The notes: a model not told the origin generated them from the sequence alone. Shown: positions 1 to 8,962, counted from the stretch's first letter. The stretch: DNA of 64,000 nt from JBHHZJ01 sp046758005 (GCA_046758005.1 JBHHZJ010000007.1:1-64000), one strand, 5' to 3'. Numbers and translations: made by a program.

Positions 1-6
1 ATCGAG

Positions 7-35
7 AACCGGCGGGGACACGTCCCCGCCGGTTT
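7..35. terminator. strong hairpin, probable terminator of a gene left of the window
   Basis: A perfect inverted repeat (AACCGGCGGGGAC at 7-19, GTCCCCGCCGGTT at 22-34) folds into a 12-13 bp G+C-rich stem with a 2-4 nt loop, followed by TTTCC. The T tract is short, so it is an imperfect intrinsic terminator on the plus strand. It could serve a gene to the left of the window, or stop transcription of the minus-strand dctM from the other side. Confidence 0.55.
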
Positions 36-79
36 CCATGTCGGGCGCGCCTGGAGCGGTTTCAGATTGAGTGGAAGCA

Positions 80-179
80 CCCCCCTCACCCCGCCCTTTC
101 CCCCCCGCAAGCGGGAGAGAGGGTTGCGCAGGGTTGGCGCGGCGCACACCGCGCCTTACCCGGAGCTGGGTGAGGGGGG
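80..179. repeat. palindromic intergenic repeat with 12-bp terminal inverted repeats
   Basis: The ends CCCCCCTCACCC (80-91) and GGGTGAGGGGGG (168-179) are perfect 12-bp inverted repeats, and an inner CCCGC...GCGGG stem lies between them. This layout is the common proteobacterial CCCTCACCC/GGGTGAGGG repeat. A related, more degenerate element lies at 26683-26744 between thiG and thiE. No coding capacity is apparent. It sits just downstream of dctM and may also act as a transcript end. Confidence 0.7.
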
Positions 180-205
180 CTGATTCCGCTTCGCCCGAAT
201 TTGCC

Positions 206-1780
206 CTAGCCGAACAACACCTCGGGCAGCCACGTGGCCAACCCCGGGAAGATCGCCAGGACGACGAGGCCCACGATCTGAATCGCCACGAACGGGATGA
301 TGCCGCGGTAGATGTCCATGGTCGTGATGCTCGGCGGCGCCACGCCGCGCAGATAGAACAGCGCGAAGCCGAATGGCGGCGTCAGGAAGCTGGTCTGCAG
401 GTTGACGGCGATCATGACGCCGAGCCAGACCGGGTCCAGCTCCATCGCGAGCAGGATCGGCCCGACGATCGGCACCACGACGAACACGATCTCGATGAAA
501 TCGAGGAAGAAGCCCATGACGAACATGAGCGCCATGACCACCAGCATGGCGCCGAAGGCCCCGCCCGGCATGGAATGCAGGACGTCGGCCACGATCTTGT
601 CGCCGCCCAGGCCGCGGAAGGTCAGGCTGAACACCGAGGCGCCGAGCAGGATGACGAAGACCATCGAGGAGACCTTGACCGTCGATCGCATGACCTCGCT
701 CAGGATGCCGCTGCGATAGACGCGGACCAGGCTGACCGCCACGCCCGCGGCCAGGACCAGGACGCAGGCCGCGGCCGCAATGGCGGCGATCAGCTCGCCG
801 GTGGGCACCTCCTCGCGCTGCATGCGCAGGTCGAACAGGCCGACCAGCACGACCAGGATCGCAAGGCTGGCGCCGGCGCCGTAGACCGGCCAGGCGCGCC
901 GCTCGTCCAGCGCCCGGCCGGCCAGGAGCAAGGCGCCGATCGAGCCCATCGCCGCGGCCTCGGTCGGGGTCGCCGCGCCGATCAGGATGGAGCCGAGGAC
1001 GAGCACGATCAGCGCCGCGGGCGGCAGCATCACCCGGAGCACGCGGGCGCGCAGCTCGTCCCGTCCCCCCTCGACCCGCACCGGCGGGCATGCGTCCGGC
1101 CGCAGCAGGGCGATCAGCAGCGTCCAGCCCATGTACAGCCCGACGAGCACCATCCCGGGCAGGAACGCGCCCGCGAACAGGTCGATGACCGAGACCGGAT
1201 CCGGCGCGAAGTTGCCGAGCCCGAGCTGCGCCTGCGTGTTCGCGCCCTGCAGGATGTCGCCGAGGATGACCAGCACGATCGAGGGCGGGATGATCTGGCC
1301 GAGCGTCCCGGAGGCGCAGATCACGCCGCAGGCCAGCTTCGGGTCGTAGCCGGCCTTGAGCATGGTGGGCAGCGACAGCAGGCCCATGGTGACCACGGTG
1401 GCCCCGACGATTCCGGTCGATGCCGCCAGCAGCATGCCGACGAAGACTACCGACACGCCCAGGCCGCCGCGCACTTCGCCGAAGAGAAGGCCCATCGTCT
1501 CGAGCAGTTGCTCGGCGATCTTCGAGCGCTCGAGCATCACCCCCATGAACACGAACAGGGGCACGGCGACCAGAACCTCGTTGACCATCACGCCGAAATA
1601 GCGCGACGGCAGGCCGCCCATGAGGCTCAGGTTGAAGACTCCGAGGCCGTAGCCCAGGAGCGCAAAAGCCAGCGCCGTGCCGGCCAGGGTGAAGGCGACC
1701 GGGTAGCCCAGGATCAGCACGCCGCAGGTCACGGCGAACATCAGCAGGCTAAGGATCTCACCGAGCAGCGCCAGGTCCAT
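206..1780 (-). CDS. dctM: TRAP transporter large permease (DctM family)
   Basis: Twelve-TM-type membrane component of a tripartite ATP-independent periplasmic importer, which uses an ion gradient to take up an acid substrate delivered by a binding protein. The 524-residue product is almost entirely hydrophobic and carries DctM signatures such as ASTGIVGATVVTMG (about 120-133) and GTLGQIIPPSIVLVILGD (about 158-175). It is longer than the usual 425-440 residues: extra sequence lies at about 180-197 and about 295-355, the latter adding roughly two membrane segments. It starts 3 bp after the dctQ stop, so the two are cotranscribed. No dctP-like binding protein gene is adjacent, so the substrate cannot be told. 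Confidence 0.93.
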   Translation of the reverse strand: MDLALLGEILSLLMFAVTCGVLILGYPVAFTLAGTALAFALLGYGLGVFNLSLMGGLPSRYFGVMVNEVLVAVPLFVFMGVMLERSKIAEQLLETMGLLFGEVRGGLGVSVVFVGMLLAASTGIVGATVVTMGLLSLPTMLKAGYDPKLACGVICASGTLGQIIPPSIVLVILGDILQGANTQAQLGLGNFAPDPVSVIDLFAGAFLPGMVLVGLYMGWTLLIALLRPDACPPVRVEGGRDELRARVLRVMLPPAALIVLVLGSILIGAATPTEAAAMGSIGALLLAGRALDERRAWPVYGAGASLAILVVLVGLFDLRMQREEVPTGELIAAIAAAACVLVLAAGVAVSLVRVYRSGILSEVMRSTVKVSSMVFVILLGASVFSLTFRGLGGDKIVADVLHSMPGGAFGAMLVVMALMFVMGFFLDFIEIVFVVVPIVGPILLAMELDPVWLGVMIAVNLQTSFLTPPFGFALFYLRGVAPPSITTMDIYRGIIPFVAIQIVGLVVLAIFPGLATWLPEVLFG

Positions 1781-1783
1781 GAC

Positions 1784-2290
1784 TCAGAACTTCTCCGCCT
1801 CCTCGGCCTCGGCCAGGAACTCGGGGTGCCCGCTCAGCACGAGCGCGCCGCGCGCGGCCAGGGACAGGCCCTGCAGCCCGGTCAGGACGCAGAACGCGAG
1901 AATGACCGTCTTGAGCAGGAACAGCCCCGGCAGTCCGCCGGCCTCGCGGGATTCCTCGAGCATCCCCCAGGAGGAGGCGACGTAACCGAAGCCCATGACG
2001 AAGACCAGCGTCACCATGGGCAGGAGCAGGACGAACGCGCCCAGGAAATCGACGACCGCCTTGTAGCGCGGTCCGGCCGGCCGATAGAACACGTCGACCC
2101 GGACGTGCCCGTTGTGCAGCAGCGTGTAGCCGGCACCGACCATGAACACGATGCCGTGCATCCAGACGTAGGATTCCTGCAGCCACACCCAGCCGATCGC
2201 GAAGACGTAGCGCAGCACCACGACGACGAACGTCACCAGCACCATGGCCAGCGTCAGCCACGACACGCCGCGGCCGATGGCCTCGTTCAA
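1784..2290 (-). CDS. dctQ: TRAP transporter small permease (DctQ family)
   Basis: Four-TM small membrane subunit that pairs with DctM. The 168-residue protein shows the family pattern of a WLQES segment, a glycine-rich helix and the NGHVRVDVFY motif at about 60-70. The start used is TTG at 2290, which has no obvious Shine-Dalgarno sequence, so the N-terminus is uncertain. The gene is followed at once by dctM and preceded by bioY on the same strand with a 156-bp gap that holds no binding-protein gene. Confidence 0.88.
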   Translation of the reverse strand: MNEAIGRGVSWLTLAMVLVTFVVVVLRYVFAIGWVWLQESYVWMHGIVFMVGAGYTLLHNGHVRVDVFYRPAGPRYKAVVDFLGAFVLLLPMVTLVFVMGFGYVASSWGMLEESREAGGLPGLFLLKTVILAFCVLTGLQGLSLAARGALVLSGHPEFLAEAEEAEKF

Positions 2291-2446
2291 ACGGTCGGTA
2301 AAGCGGACGAACCGGACAAGAATGGTCCTCGGCCTCCTCCCGGGCGCCGCGGTCCGGCAACGGACCGGCCGCCCATCGTGCTCCGGCCCCCCGCTTCGTC
2401 CGGCGGAGCGGCCGATGATCCGGTCAAGTCGGCCTCGGCGCCGTCC

Positions 2447-3094
2447 CTAGCGGGTGCGGGCCCCCAGCAGGCGCCAGGCGAGCGGCACAAGGGCGGCGGC
2501 CAGCGCGAGCTTCAAGGCGTCGCCGAGCAGGAACGGCAGCGCTCCGGCCTGGATCGCCGCGCCGAACGCGGTCTCGGCGCCGGTCTGCGCCACGTAGGCC
2601 GCACCCGGGCCGGCGTAGAAAACCGCGAGCCAGGGCAGCCCCGGAAGATAGATCGCGACGTTGCCGATCAGCATGGCCAACGCCGTGGTCGCGGCGTTGC
2701 GGCCCCAACCCCGCTCGGCCAGATAGCCGACGATCCCGGCCGCCAGAACGAAGCCGACGATGTAGCCTCCGGTCGGTCCCAGGATGACGCCGGGCCCGGC
2801 GGCGAGCTTGGCGAAGACCGGAAGGCCAAGGGCGCCCTCGGCCATATAGAGCAGCAGCGTCGCCGCGCCCAAGCGCAGGCCAAAGACCATGCCGACCATG
2901 AGCACGGCGAACGTCTGTCCGGTGATCGGCACCGGCCACAGCGGCACCTGAACCTGAGCCGCCAGGGCGACGAATGCCGAACCGAGGACGGCCAGCGCCA
3001 CTTGGCGCAGCGCGCGCTGCCTGAAACGCGCGCCCCGCCCCGCGGGCCAAAGGACCCCGGCCAAGGTCTCCTGGGCGATCGACTGCGACGACAT
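2447..3094 (-). CDS. bioY: BioY biotin transporter, S component
   Basis: Substrate-capture membrane protein of the energy-coupling-factor type biotin uptake system. The 215-residue product has about six hydrophobic segments and the BioY hallmarks VPLWPVPITGQTFAVLMVG (about 50-68) and GPTGGYIVGF. An ATG preceded by GGAGGAAGG fixes the start. No ECF ATPase (bioM) or T component (bioN) is next to it; solitary BioY proteins are common in proteobacteria and can work alone or with shared modules. No biotin synthesis gene is in the window. Its grouping with dctQM may be only positional. Confidence 0.93.
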   Translation of the reverse strand: MSSQSIAQETLAGVLWPAGRGARFRQRALRQVALAVLGSAFVALAAQVQVPLWPVPITGQTFAVLMVGMVFGLRLGAATLLLYMAEGALGLPVFAKLAAGPGVILGPTGGYIVGFVLAAGIVGYLAERGWGRNAATTALAMLIGNVAIYLPGLPWLAVFYAGPGAAYVAQTGAETAFGAAIQAGALPFLLGDALKLALAAALVPLAWRLLGARTR

Positions 3095-3241
3095 GGGCCT
3101 TCCTCCGCCTGGGTGATACGGGCCGACGGCGCCGCCGCGGCGCGGCGCCCGGTTTCAATACGGCAAGGGCCCCGGGCCTGCAAAGCGAAATTGCGCCGGC
3201 CCGGCCCACGGCGCGCACGAACCCGGGCCCCGGCGGGCCGG

Positions 3242-3526
3242 TCATGCGCGCCGGTCCGTGTGACCCAGGTCCCGGTCCGGGGCGACGCGGTCGCGCACGC
3301 GCCGCTTCAGCTCGGTGATCTCGGGAAAGCGCCCCTCGGCCTCGCGCGACCAGACGAGCTCGCCCGCGACGCGGACCTCGAAAACGCCGCCGGTGCCGGG
3401 CGCGAGCGTCACCCCGCCCAGCTCCTCCGCGAAGGTGGCGAGCAGTTCCTGGGCCATCCACGCCGCGCGCATCAGCCAGCCGCACTGACGGCAGTAGACG
3501 ATTTCCACACGCGGCAATTCGCCCAT
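3242..3526 (-). CDS. SelT/SelW/SelH-family (Rdx) protein
   Basis: Small thioredoxin-like redox protein of 94 residues. The N-terminal strand VEIVYC is followed by the CRQC CxxC motif (about residues 12-15), as in Rdx-family proteins, and the domain continues with GGVFEV and a charged helix. The second cysteine, which is selenocysteine in some animal members, is coded by TGC here, so this is the cysteine form. The physiological partner is unknown. It stands between bioY and parC with gaps of about 90-150 bp. Confidence 0.85.
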   Translation of the reverse strand: MGELPRVEIVYCRQCGWLMRAAWMAQELLATFAEELGGVTLAPGTGGVFEVRVAGELVWSREAEGRFPEITELKRRVRDRVAPDRDLGHTDRRA

Positions 3527-3613
3527 CGGCCCAATGCTCCCTGGCCGGACAGTTGTCGGGCCAGAGCAAACCCAGGGCGCCCGGCGGCGGTCAAGCCCCT
3601 TTCGCCGGAGGCC

Positions 3614-5869
3614 CTACTCGAACTTGTTCGACTTCGGAAAGCCCTTGGGCGGCAGGCGGCCGGCCGCGGCCCGCTTGCCGAGCCAGGGCAGAAGGTCGGT
3701 CTCGGTGCGCGTGCGCTCGCCGCCCACCCGCCAACTCAGGCCCCGGGCGCGTTCGAAGGTCGTGATGTCGGACAGGCCGCCGTCCTTGTACTTCTGCATG
3801 ATCACGCCGCGCCCGCGCGTCATCTCCGGCAGCTCCTCGAGCGGCAAGACGAGCAGCCTCCGGTTCTCGCCGACGACCGCAACCATGTCGCCCTCGACCG
3901 GCGCGCAGGCGGCCGCCTCCACGCCGGCGGCCAGGTTGAGCACCTGCTTGCCGTTCTTGGTCTGGGCCACCACCTCGTCCTCCGGCACGACGAAGCCGCG
4001 CCCGTCGGATGAAGCCACGACCAGCCTTTGCCCGGAGCGGTAGACGAAAAGCCGGACGATGTCCTGGTCGTTGGGCAGCTCGATCATGAGGCGCACCGGC
4101 TCGCCGAGGCCGCGCCCGCCCGGCAGCTTGTCGACGCCGATCGTGTAGAACCGCCCGTTGGTGGCGAAGATCAAGAGCTTGTCGGTCGTGTAGGCGTGCA
4201 GGACGAAGCGGGCCCGGTCGCCCTCCTTGTACTTGGCGTCGGAGACGTCCTCGACGTGTCCCTTCATGGCGCGGATCCAGCCCTTGGCCGAGTACAGCAC
4301 GGTGACCGGCTCGCGCTCGACCACGGCTTCGAGCGGCACGACCACCTCGCAGGGCGGCTCGCCCAGCTCGGTGCGGCGCCGGCCCAGCTCCGTGCCCGGG
4401 CCGAAGGCCTGCCTGATCCTTTTGACCTGCTCGGCGATGGCGGCCCAGACCCGGCCGCCCTTGTCGAGCGGCGTGTCGGCGTCCTTGAGCAGCTTCTTGA
4501 GCTCGGCCTTCTCCCGGCTGAGCTCGGCGTGCTCGGTGCGGATGCCTTCCTCCTCCAGCTTGCGCAACGCGCGCAGGCGCATGTTCAGGATCGCCTCGGC
4601 CTGCACCTCGCTCAGCCTGAAGCGTGCGATCAGCACGTCCTTGGGCTCGTCCTCCTCGCGGACGATGCGGATCACCTCGTCGATGTTGAGATAGGCGATC
4701 AGGTAGCCGTCGAGCACCTCCAGCCGCCGGGCGATCTTGTCCAGGCGGAAGCGCGTGCGGCGCAGCAGCACCTCGTGCCGGTGGTCCAGGAAGGCGCGCA
4801 GCACCTCGCGCAGGTTCATCACCCGCGGCGTGTGGTCGGCGTCGAGCACGTTCAGGTTGAGGCCGATCCGCACCTCGAGGTCGGTCTGGCGGAACAGCGA
4901 CTCCATGAGCACCTGAGGGTCGACGTTGCGGCTCTTGGGCTCGAGGACCAAGCGCACCTCGTCGGTCGACTCGTCGCGCACGTCGCCCAGCATGGCCAGC
5001 CTGCGCGCCGACATGAGGTCGGCGATCTTCTCGACCAGGCGCGACTTCTGGACCTGGAACGGGATCTCGGTGACCACCACCAGGTAGCCGCCGCCCTTGT
5101 GCTTCTCCACCTCCCAGCGGGCGCGCAGGCGGAACGAGCCGCGCCCGGTCCTGTACGCCTCGATGATCTGCTCGCGGCTCTCGACCAGGACGCCGCCGGT
5201 CGGGAAGTCGGGCCCGGGCATCAGCTCGACCAGCTTGGCGATGGTCGCCTTGGGCGTCTTGATGAGGTGCAGGAGCGCGTTGCAGATCTCGCCCGCGTTG
5301 TGCGGCGGGATCGAGGTCGCCATGCCGACCGCGATGCCCTGCGCCCCGTTGGCGAGCAGGTTCGGGAAGTCGGCCGGCAGGACCACCGGCTCCTCCGACT
5401 CGCCGTCGTAGGTCGGCCGGAAGTCGACGGCGTCCTCGTCGATGCCCTCGAGCAGGGCGGTCGCGACCGCGGTCAGGCGCGCCTCGGTGTAGCGCATGGC
5501 CGCGGCGTTGTCGCCGTCGATGTTGCCGAAGTTGCCCTGGCCGTCGATCAACGGATAACGCAGGGAGAAGTCCTGAGCCAACCGCACCAGCGCGTCGTAG
5601 ATCGCCTGGTCGCCGTGCGGATGGAACTTGCCGATCACGTCGCCGACCACGCGCGCGGACTTCTTGAACCCGGAGGCGGGGTCGAGGCGGAGCTGGCGCA
5701 TCGCGTGAAGCAGCCGCCGGTGCACCGGCTTGAGCCCGTCGCGCACGTCGGGCAGCGAGCGCGACATGATCGTGGACAGCGCGTAGCTGAGGTAGCGCTC
5801 CTCCAGGGCGCGCGTCAGGCGCACGTCGCGAACTTCGCCGGCCGCTTCAGGCATGGCAGACTGTCCCAT
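3614..5869 (-). CDS. parC: DNA topoisomerase IV subunit A
   Basis: Breakage-reunion subunit that, with ParE, decatenates daughter chromosomes. The 751-residue protein has the winged-helix and tower region, with the catalytic tyrosine at residue 127 in AAMRYTEARL, and a beta-pinwheel C-terminal domain. The quinolone pocket reads HPHGDQAIYDAL (about 83-94): the sites equivalent to E. coli Ser80 and Glu84 are Gln88 and Asp92, usual in alphaproteobacteria. The start is uncertain: ATG at 5869 has AGGAGG only 2 nt upstream, and the next ATG at 5854 lies 17 nt from it. It is the last gene of the acpS-lepB-rnc-era-recO side of the block; parE is not in the window. Confidence 0.97.
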   Translation of the reverse strand: MGQSAMPEAAGEVRDVRLTRALEERYLSYALSTIMSRSLPDVRDGLKPVHRRLLHAMRQLRLDPASGFKKSARVVGDVIGKFHPHGDQAIYDALVRLAQDFSLRYPLIDGQGNFGNIDGDNAAAMRYTEARLTAVATALLEGIDEDAVDFRPTYDGESEEPVVLPADFPNLLANGAQGIAVGMATSIPPHNAGEICNALLHLIKTPKATIAKLVELMPGPDFPTGGVLVESREQIIEAYRTGRGSFRLRARWEVEKHKGGGYLVVVTEIPFQVQKSRLVEKIADLMSARRLAMLGDVRDESTDEVRLVLEPKSRNVDPQVLMESLFRQTDLEVRIGLNLNVLDADHTPRVMNLREVLRAFLDHRHEVLLRRTRFRLDKIARRLEVLDGYLIAYLNIDEVIRIVREEDEPKDVLIARFRLSEVQAEAILNMRLRALRKLEEEGIRTEHAELSREKAELKKLLKDADTPLDKGGRVWAAIAEQVKRIRQAFGPGTELGRRRTELGEPPCEVVVPLEAVVEREPVTVLYSAKGWIRAMKGHVEDVSDAKYKEGDRARFVLHAYTTDKLLIFATNGRFYTIGVDKLPGGRGLGEPVRLMIELPNDQDIVRLFVYRSGQRLVVASSDGRGFVVPEDEVVAQTKNGKQVLNLAAGVEAAACAPVEGDMVAVVGENRRLLVLPLEELPEMTRGRGVIMQKYKDGGLSDITTFERARGLSWRVGGERTRTETDLLPWLGKRAAAGRLPPKGFPKSNKFE

Positions 5870-5937
5870 GGCCTCCTCGGGAGATCGTCAGGAGTATTAG
5901 ATTCGTCGAGGTTGAGCCACCAAACATTGAAACTTCC

Positions 5938-7191
5938 TTAAAAGCGATCGACCCGGTAGGGGGTCATATCGATTCCGGGGTCCCGATCGGCCAGCAGGGC
6001 GGCCACGATCTGCCCCGTGCGCGGGCCCATCATCATGCCGCAGTGGCCGTGGCCGAAGGCGAACACGACGTTGGAAAAGCGCGGCGATCGGCCGATCACG
6101 GGCAGCGAATCGGGCATCGAGGGCCGGAAGCCCATCCAGCGCGAAGCGCCCTCGGTGCGTACGCCCGGGAACCAGCGCTTGGCCTGCGCGAGCAACACCT
6201 CGGCCCGGTCCCAGTTCGGCGGGGCCTCGAGGCCGCCCAGCTCGACCGTGCCGGCGACCCGCAGGCCGAGATCGAGCGGGGTGGCGACGATGCCGCGCTC
6301 GGTCGAGTAGACGGGCAGGCGCGGCATGACTCCGGGATCGGGGAACTGCACGTGGTAGCCGCGCTCGGTGTCGAGCGGCGGCCGGCTCCCAAGCTGCGCG
6401 GCCAACCGCCTCGACCAGGCGCCCGCGGCCACGACAACCGCGTCGCACGGCACCGCGCCTTCGTCGGTCACGACCGCGCGCGGACCGTCCGGCCCGATGT
6501 CGAAGCCGCGCGCCTCGGCGCATTTCATCGTGCCGCCGTTCTTCCGAAAGGTCTCGGCCAGGACCTGCACGAGGCGCAGGCTGTTGATCGTGTAGCCCAC
6601 GCCCGGGTAGTAGACCGCGCGCGTGAAAATGGCCCCCAGGGACGGCTCGCGCGCCCTCAGTTCCTTCGCGTCCAGGACTTCGAAGCGCACGCCGCGGCGG
6701 CGCTGGATCTCCAGCATCGGCTGGTACCGCTCGAGGCCCCTGTCGGTCTCGTAGACGCACATCCAGCCGGTGCGCCGGAGCATCTCGGGCGCGCCGGCCA
6801 TGTCGAGCAGCGTGGCGAAGGCGTCGAACGTGCCGTCGAGCAGGGCGGCGAGCGCGATCGAGATCTCCTCGACCCGGCGCGGCCGGCTCGCGGCGACGAA
6901 GCGCGCGAGCCACGGCGCGATCCTCGGCAGGTAGGACCAGCGCACCGCGAGCGGGCCGAGCGGGTCGAGCAGCATGCCCGGCACCTTCCACAGGATGCCG
7001 GGCGTGGCCACGGGGACGACCGACTCCTCGCCGATCACCGCGCCGTTGCCGAAGGAAGCGCCCTCCCCCGGCGCGTCCCGCTCGACCAGCGTCACCCGGT
7101 GCCCCTCGCGCAGGAGCGACAGCGCGCTGCACACCCCGATGATGCCGGCGCCGATCACGACCACGTGGCGGCCTTTGTCCTGTTGAGACAT
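5938..7191 (-). CDS. FAD-dependent D-amino-acid dehydrogenase-like oxidoreductase
   Basis: DAO-superfamily flavoprotein of 417 residues, closest in form to the small subunit of D-amino-acid dehydrogenase (DadA), which oxidises D-amino acids to 2-oxo acids and passes electrons to the respiratory chain. The FAD-binding GAGIIG motif is at 14-19; the C-terminal part has the substrate/FAD motif around RWMGFRPSMPDSLPVIG and GHGHCGMMMGP. Its place between recO and parC, on the same strand, interrupts an otherwise housekeeping series. No alanine racemase or regulator lies next to it, so the true substrate is open (D-amino acid, hydroxyproline or sarcosine are possible). Confidence 0.85.
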   Translation of the reverse strand: MSQQDKGRHVVVIGAGIIGVCSALSLLREGHRVTLVERDAPGEGASFGNGAVIGEESVVPVATPGILWKVPGMLLDPLGPLAVRWSYLPRIAPWLARFVAASRPRRVEEISIALAALLDGTFDAFATLLDMAGAPEMLRRTGWMCVYETDRGLERYQPMLEIQRRRGVRFEVLDAKELRAREPSLGAIFTRAVYYPGVGYTINSLRLVQVLAETFRKNGGTMKCAEARGFDIGPDGPRAVVTDEGAVPCDAVVVAAGAWSRRLAAQLGSRPPLDTERGYHVQFPDPGVMPRLPVYSTERGIVATPLDLGLRVAGTVELGGLEAPPNWDRAEVLLAQAKRWFPGVRTEGASRWMGFRPSMPDSLPVIGRSPRFSNVVFAFGHGHCGMMMGPRTGQIVAALLADRDPGIDMTPYRVDRF

Positions 7192-7257
7192 CGTGAAATC
7201 AGTCTGTTATTCCAGAGAGCTGATCTTTTACATGAGGCCAACTGACTTGTGAAACGA

Positions 7258-7980
7258 TCATTTCCAGAGCGGCGGAAACCGCTCGGCCAGGCGCCGGCGC
7301 GCGGCGGGCAGGGACTTATGGTGCGGGGCGAAGACGTGGCGCTCAAGGAAGAACCCGGTCAGCGCCAGTCCTTGGCCCACCTCCTCCGGGCCGCCGCCGC
7401 CGCGCCCGGCCAGGAAGCCCGGCAGGGGCAGGAGCTTGTCGCGGTACGGCTCGCCCGCGGCGAGCGAGACCGCCCGGCCCGAGCGCGGGCTGACGTAGGC
7501 CAGCTGGTCGTTGTCGCCGCCGGCCGCGCAGGCCGCCAGGTCCAGGCCAAACCCAAGCTCGGCCAGCAGGGAAAGCTCCCAGCGCACGTAGACCTCGGCC
7601 CAATGCTCGCCCGACAGGGCCTCGAGCAGCGCCCGGAAACCCTCGAAGCAGGCGCCGTGCGGCTCGCGCTCGGGCAGGGCGGCCTCGGAAACCGCGGCCG
7701 CGGCGCTGAGCGCGGCCAGGCGCTCCGGGTCGTCGAGCACGCGCGCGGCGTAGCTCTCCAGCAGCTCGCAGCTAAAGGTGCCCAGGTGCTCGGCCAGCCG
7801 GCCGCTCCAGGTGGCGGCGACCAGGTTGCCCGGCTGGTAGATGCCGCGCGCGCGCCGCCCCTGCCCGCCGCGCACCAGCCCGGCGTGCCGGCCCTGGCCG
7901 CGGGTGAGCAGATGGACCACAACCGCGCTCTCCCCGTGCGGCCGGGCGGACAGGACGATTCCCTCGTCGTTCCAGTGCAT
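7258..7980 (-). CDS. recO: DNA repair protein RecO
   Basis: Recombination mediator that loads RecA onto SSB-coated single-stranded DNA in the RecFOR pathway. The 240-residue protein starts with the OB-fold strand typical of RecO (WNDEGIVLSARPHGESAVVV) and continues with a helical domain. I see no four-cysteine zinc motif of the kind found in some RecO proteins. It follows era on the same strand with a 52-bp gap, the conserved proteobacterial order rnc-era-recO. Confidence 0.95.
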   Translation of the reverse strand: MHWNDEGIVLSARPHGESAVVVHLLTRGQGRHAGLVRGGQGRRARGIYQPGNLVAATWSGRLAEHLGTFSCELLESYAARVLDDPERLAALSAAAAVSEAALPEREPHGACFEGFRALLEALSGEHWAEVYVRWELSLLAELGFGLDLAACAAGGDNDQLAYVSPRSGRAVSLAAGEPYRDKLLPLPGFLAGRGGGGPEEVGQGLALTGFFLERHVFAPHHKSLPAARRRLAERFPPLWK

Positions 7981-8032
7981 GGCGGTTATGGTCTAGCAGA
8001 ACCGGGGAGGTCGGTGCAGCAGGCTCGCGTCC

Positions 8033-8950
8033 TCACACCTCGAACTCCAGACCCCAGGCCCGGTAGCGCGCCGGCTCCTCGAGCCACTTCTCGCGCACCT
8101 TGACGCGCAGGAACAGGTGCACCCGGCGCTCGAGCAGCGCCGCGAGATCCTTCTGCGCCGCCTCCCGGACCGCCTTGATCGTCCGGCCGCCCTTGCCCAG
8201 GCAGATGGCCTTGTGCGACTCGCGCGCGACGAAGACGGTCTGCTCGATGCGCACGCTGCCGTCCTGGAAATCCTGCCAGTCCTCGGTCTCCACGGTCAGC
8301 GAATACGGCAGCTCCTGGTGCAGGCGCAGGAACAGCTTCTCGCGCGCGACCTCGGCGGCGAGCAGGCGCAGCGGCAGGTCGGAGACCTGGTCCTCCGGGT
8401 AGAGCCAGGGCCCTTCCGGCATGCGCTCGGCCAGGTGGCGGCGCAGGTCGTCCACGCCGTCCCCGGTGAGCGCCGAGATCATGAAGATGCGCGAGAACAC
8501 ACCCTCGGCCTCGAAGCGCGCGGCGAGCGCGAGCAGCTTGTCCCGCCTGATCACGTCGATCTTGTTGAGGGTCAGGATCGCCCGGCGGTTGCGCGCCTTC
8601 AGGCCGTCGACGATGAGCCGGGTGTCCCGGTCGATCTCCCGGCGCGCGGCGTCGTAGAGCAGCACGACCTCGTCGGCGTCCTCGACCCCGGCCCAGGCGG
8701 CGGCGACCATGGCCCGCTCCAGGCGCCGCTTCGGGGTGAAGATGCCCGGCGTATCGACGAAGACGATCTGGCCCGCCCCTTCGACGGCGATGCCGCGGAT
8801 GCGGCAGCGGGTCGTCTGGACCTTGTGGGTGACGATCGAGACCTTGGCGCCGACCAGCCCGTTGAGCAGCGTCGACTTGCCGGCGTTGGGCGCCCCGATG
8901 AGGGCGACGAAGCCGCAGCGGGTGGTTGGCTGCGCGCTTTCGCTCGCCAC
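8033..8950 (-). CDS. era: GTPase Era
   Basis: Essential GTPase that binds 16S rRNA and helps assemble the 30S subunit. The 305-residue protein has G1 GAPNAGKST (19-27), G3 DTPG, G4 NKID, and a C-terminal KH domain with GKGGRTIKAV. The start is GTG at 8950, with GAGG 6-7 nt upstream, 12 bp after the rnc stop. Translation is probably coupled within the lepB-rnc-era unit. Confidence 0.97.
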   Translation of the reverse strand: MASESAQPTTRCGFVALIGAPNAGKSTLLNGLVGAKVSIVTHKVQTTRCRIRGIAVEGAGQIVFVDTPGIFTPKRRLERAMVAAAWAGVEDADEVVLLYDAARREIDRDTRLIVDGLKARNRRAILTLNKIDVIRRDKLLALAARFEAEGVFSRIFMISALTGDGVDDLRRHLAERMPEGPWLYPEDQVSDLPLRLLAAEVAREKLFLRLHQELPYSLTVETEDWQDFQDGSVRIEQTVFVARESHKAICLGKGGRTIKAVREAAQKDLAALLERRVHLFLRVKVREKWLEEPARYRAWGLEFEV

Positions 8951-8962
8951 GGCGCCTCGGCT

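Noticed and set aside
3242..3526. Possible selenoprotein
   Set aside because: Both cysteines of the CxxC motif are coded by TGC, with no in-frame TGA.
71..4012. A 1313-codon open frame on the plus strand
   Set aside because: It runs antisense through dctM, dctQ, bioY, the SelW-like gene and parC, all with strong family matches. Its His/Asp/Gln/Arg-rich composition is what high G+C gives on the opposite strand of real genes.
4028..5941. A 637-codon plus-strand open frame opposite parC
   Set aside because: Antisense to parC, with the same histidine/aspartate-rich shadow composition and no ribosome binding site.
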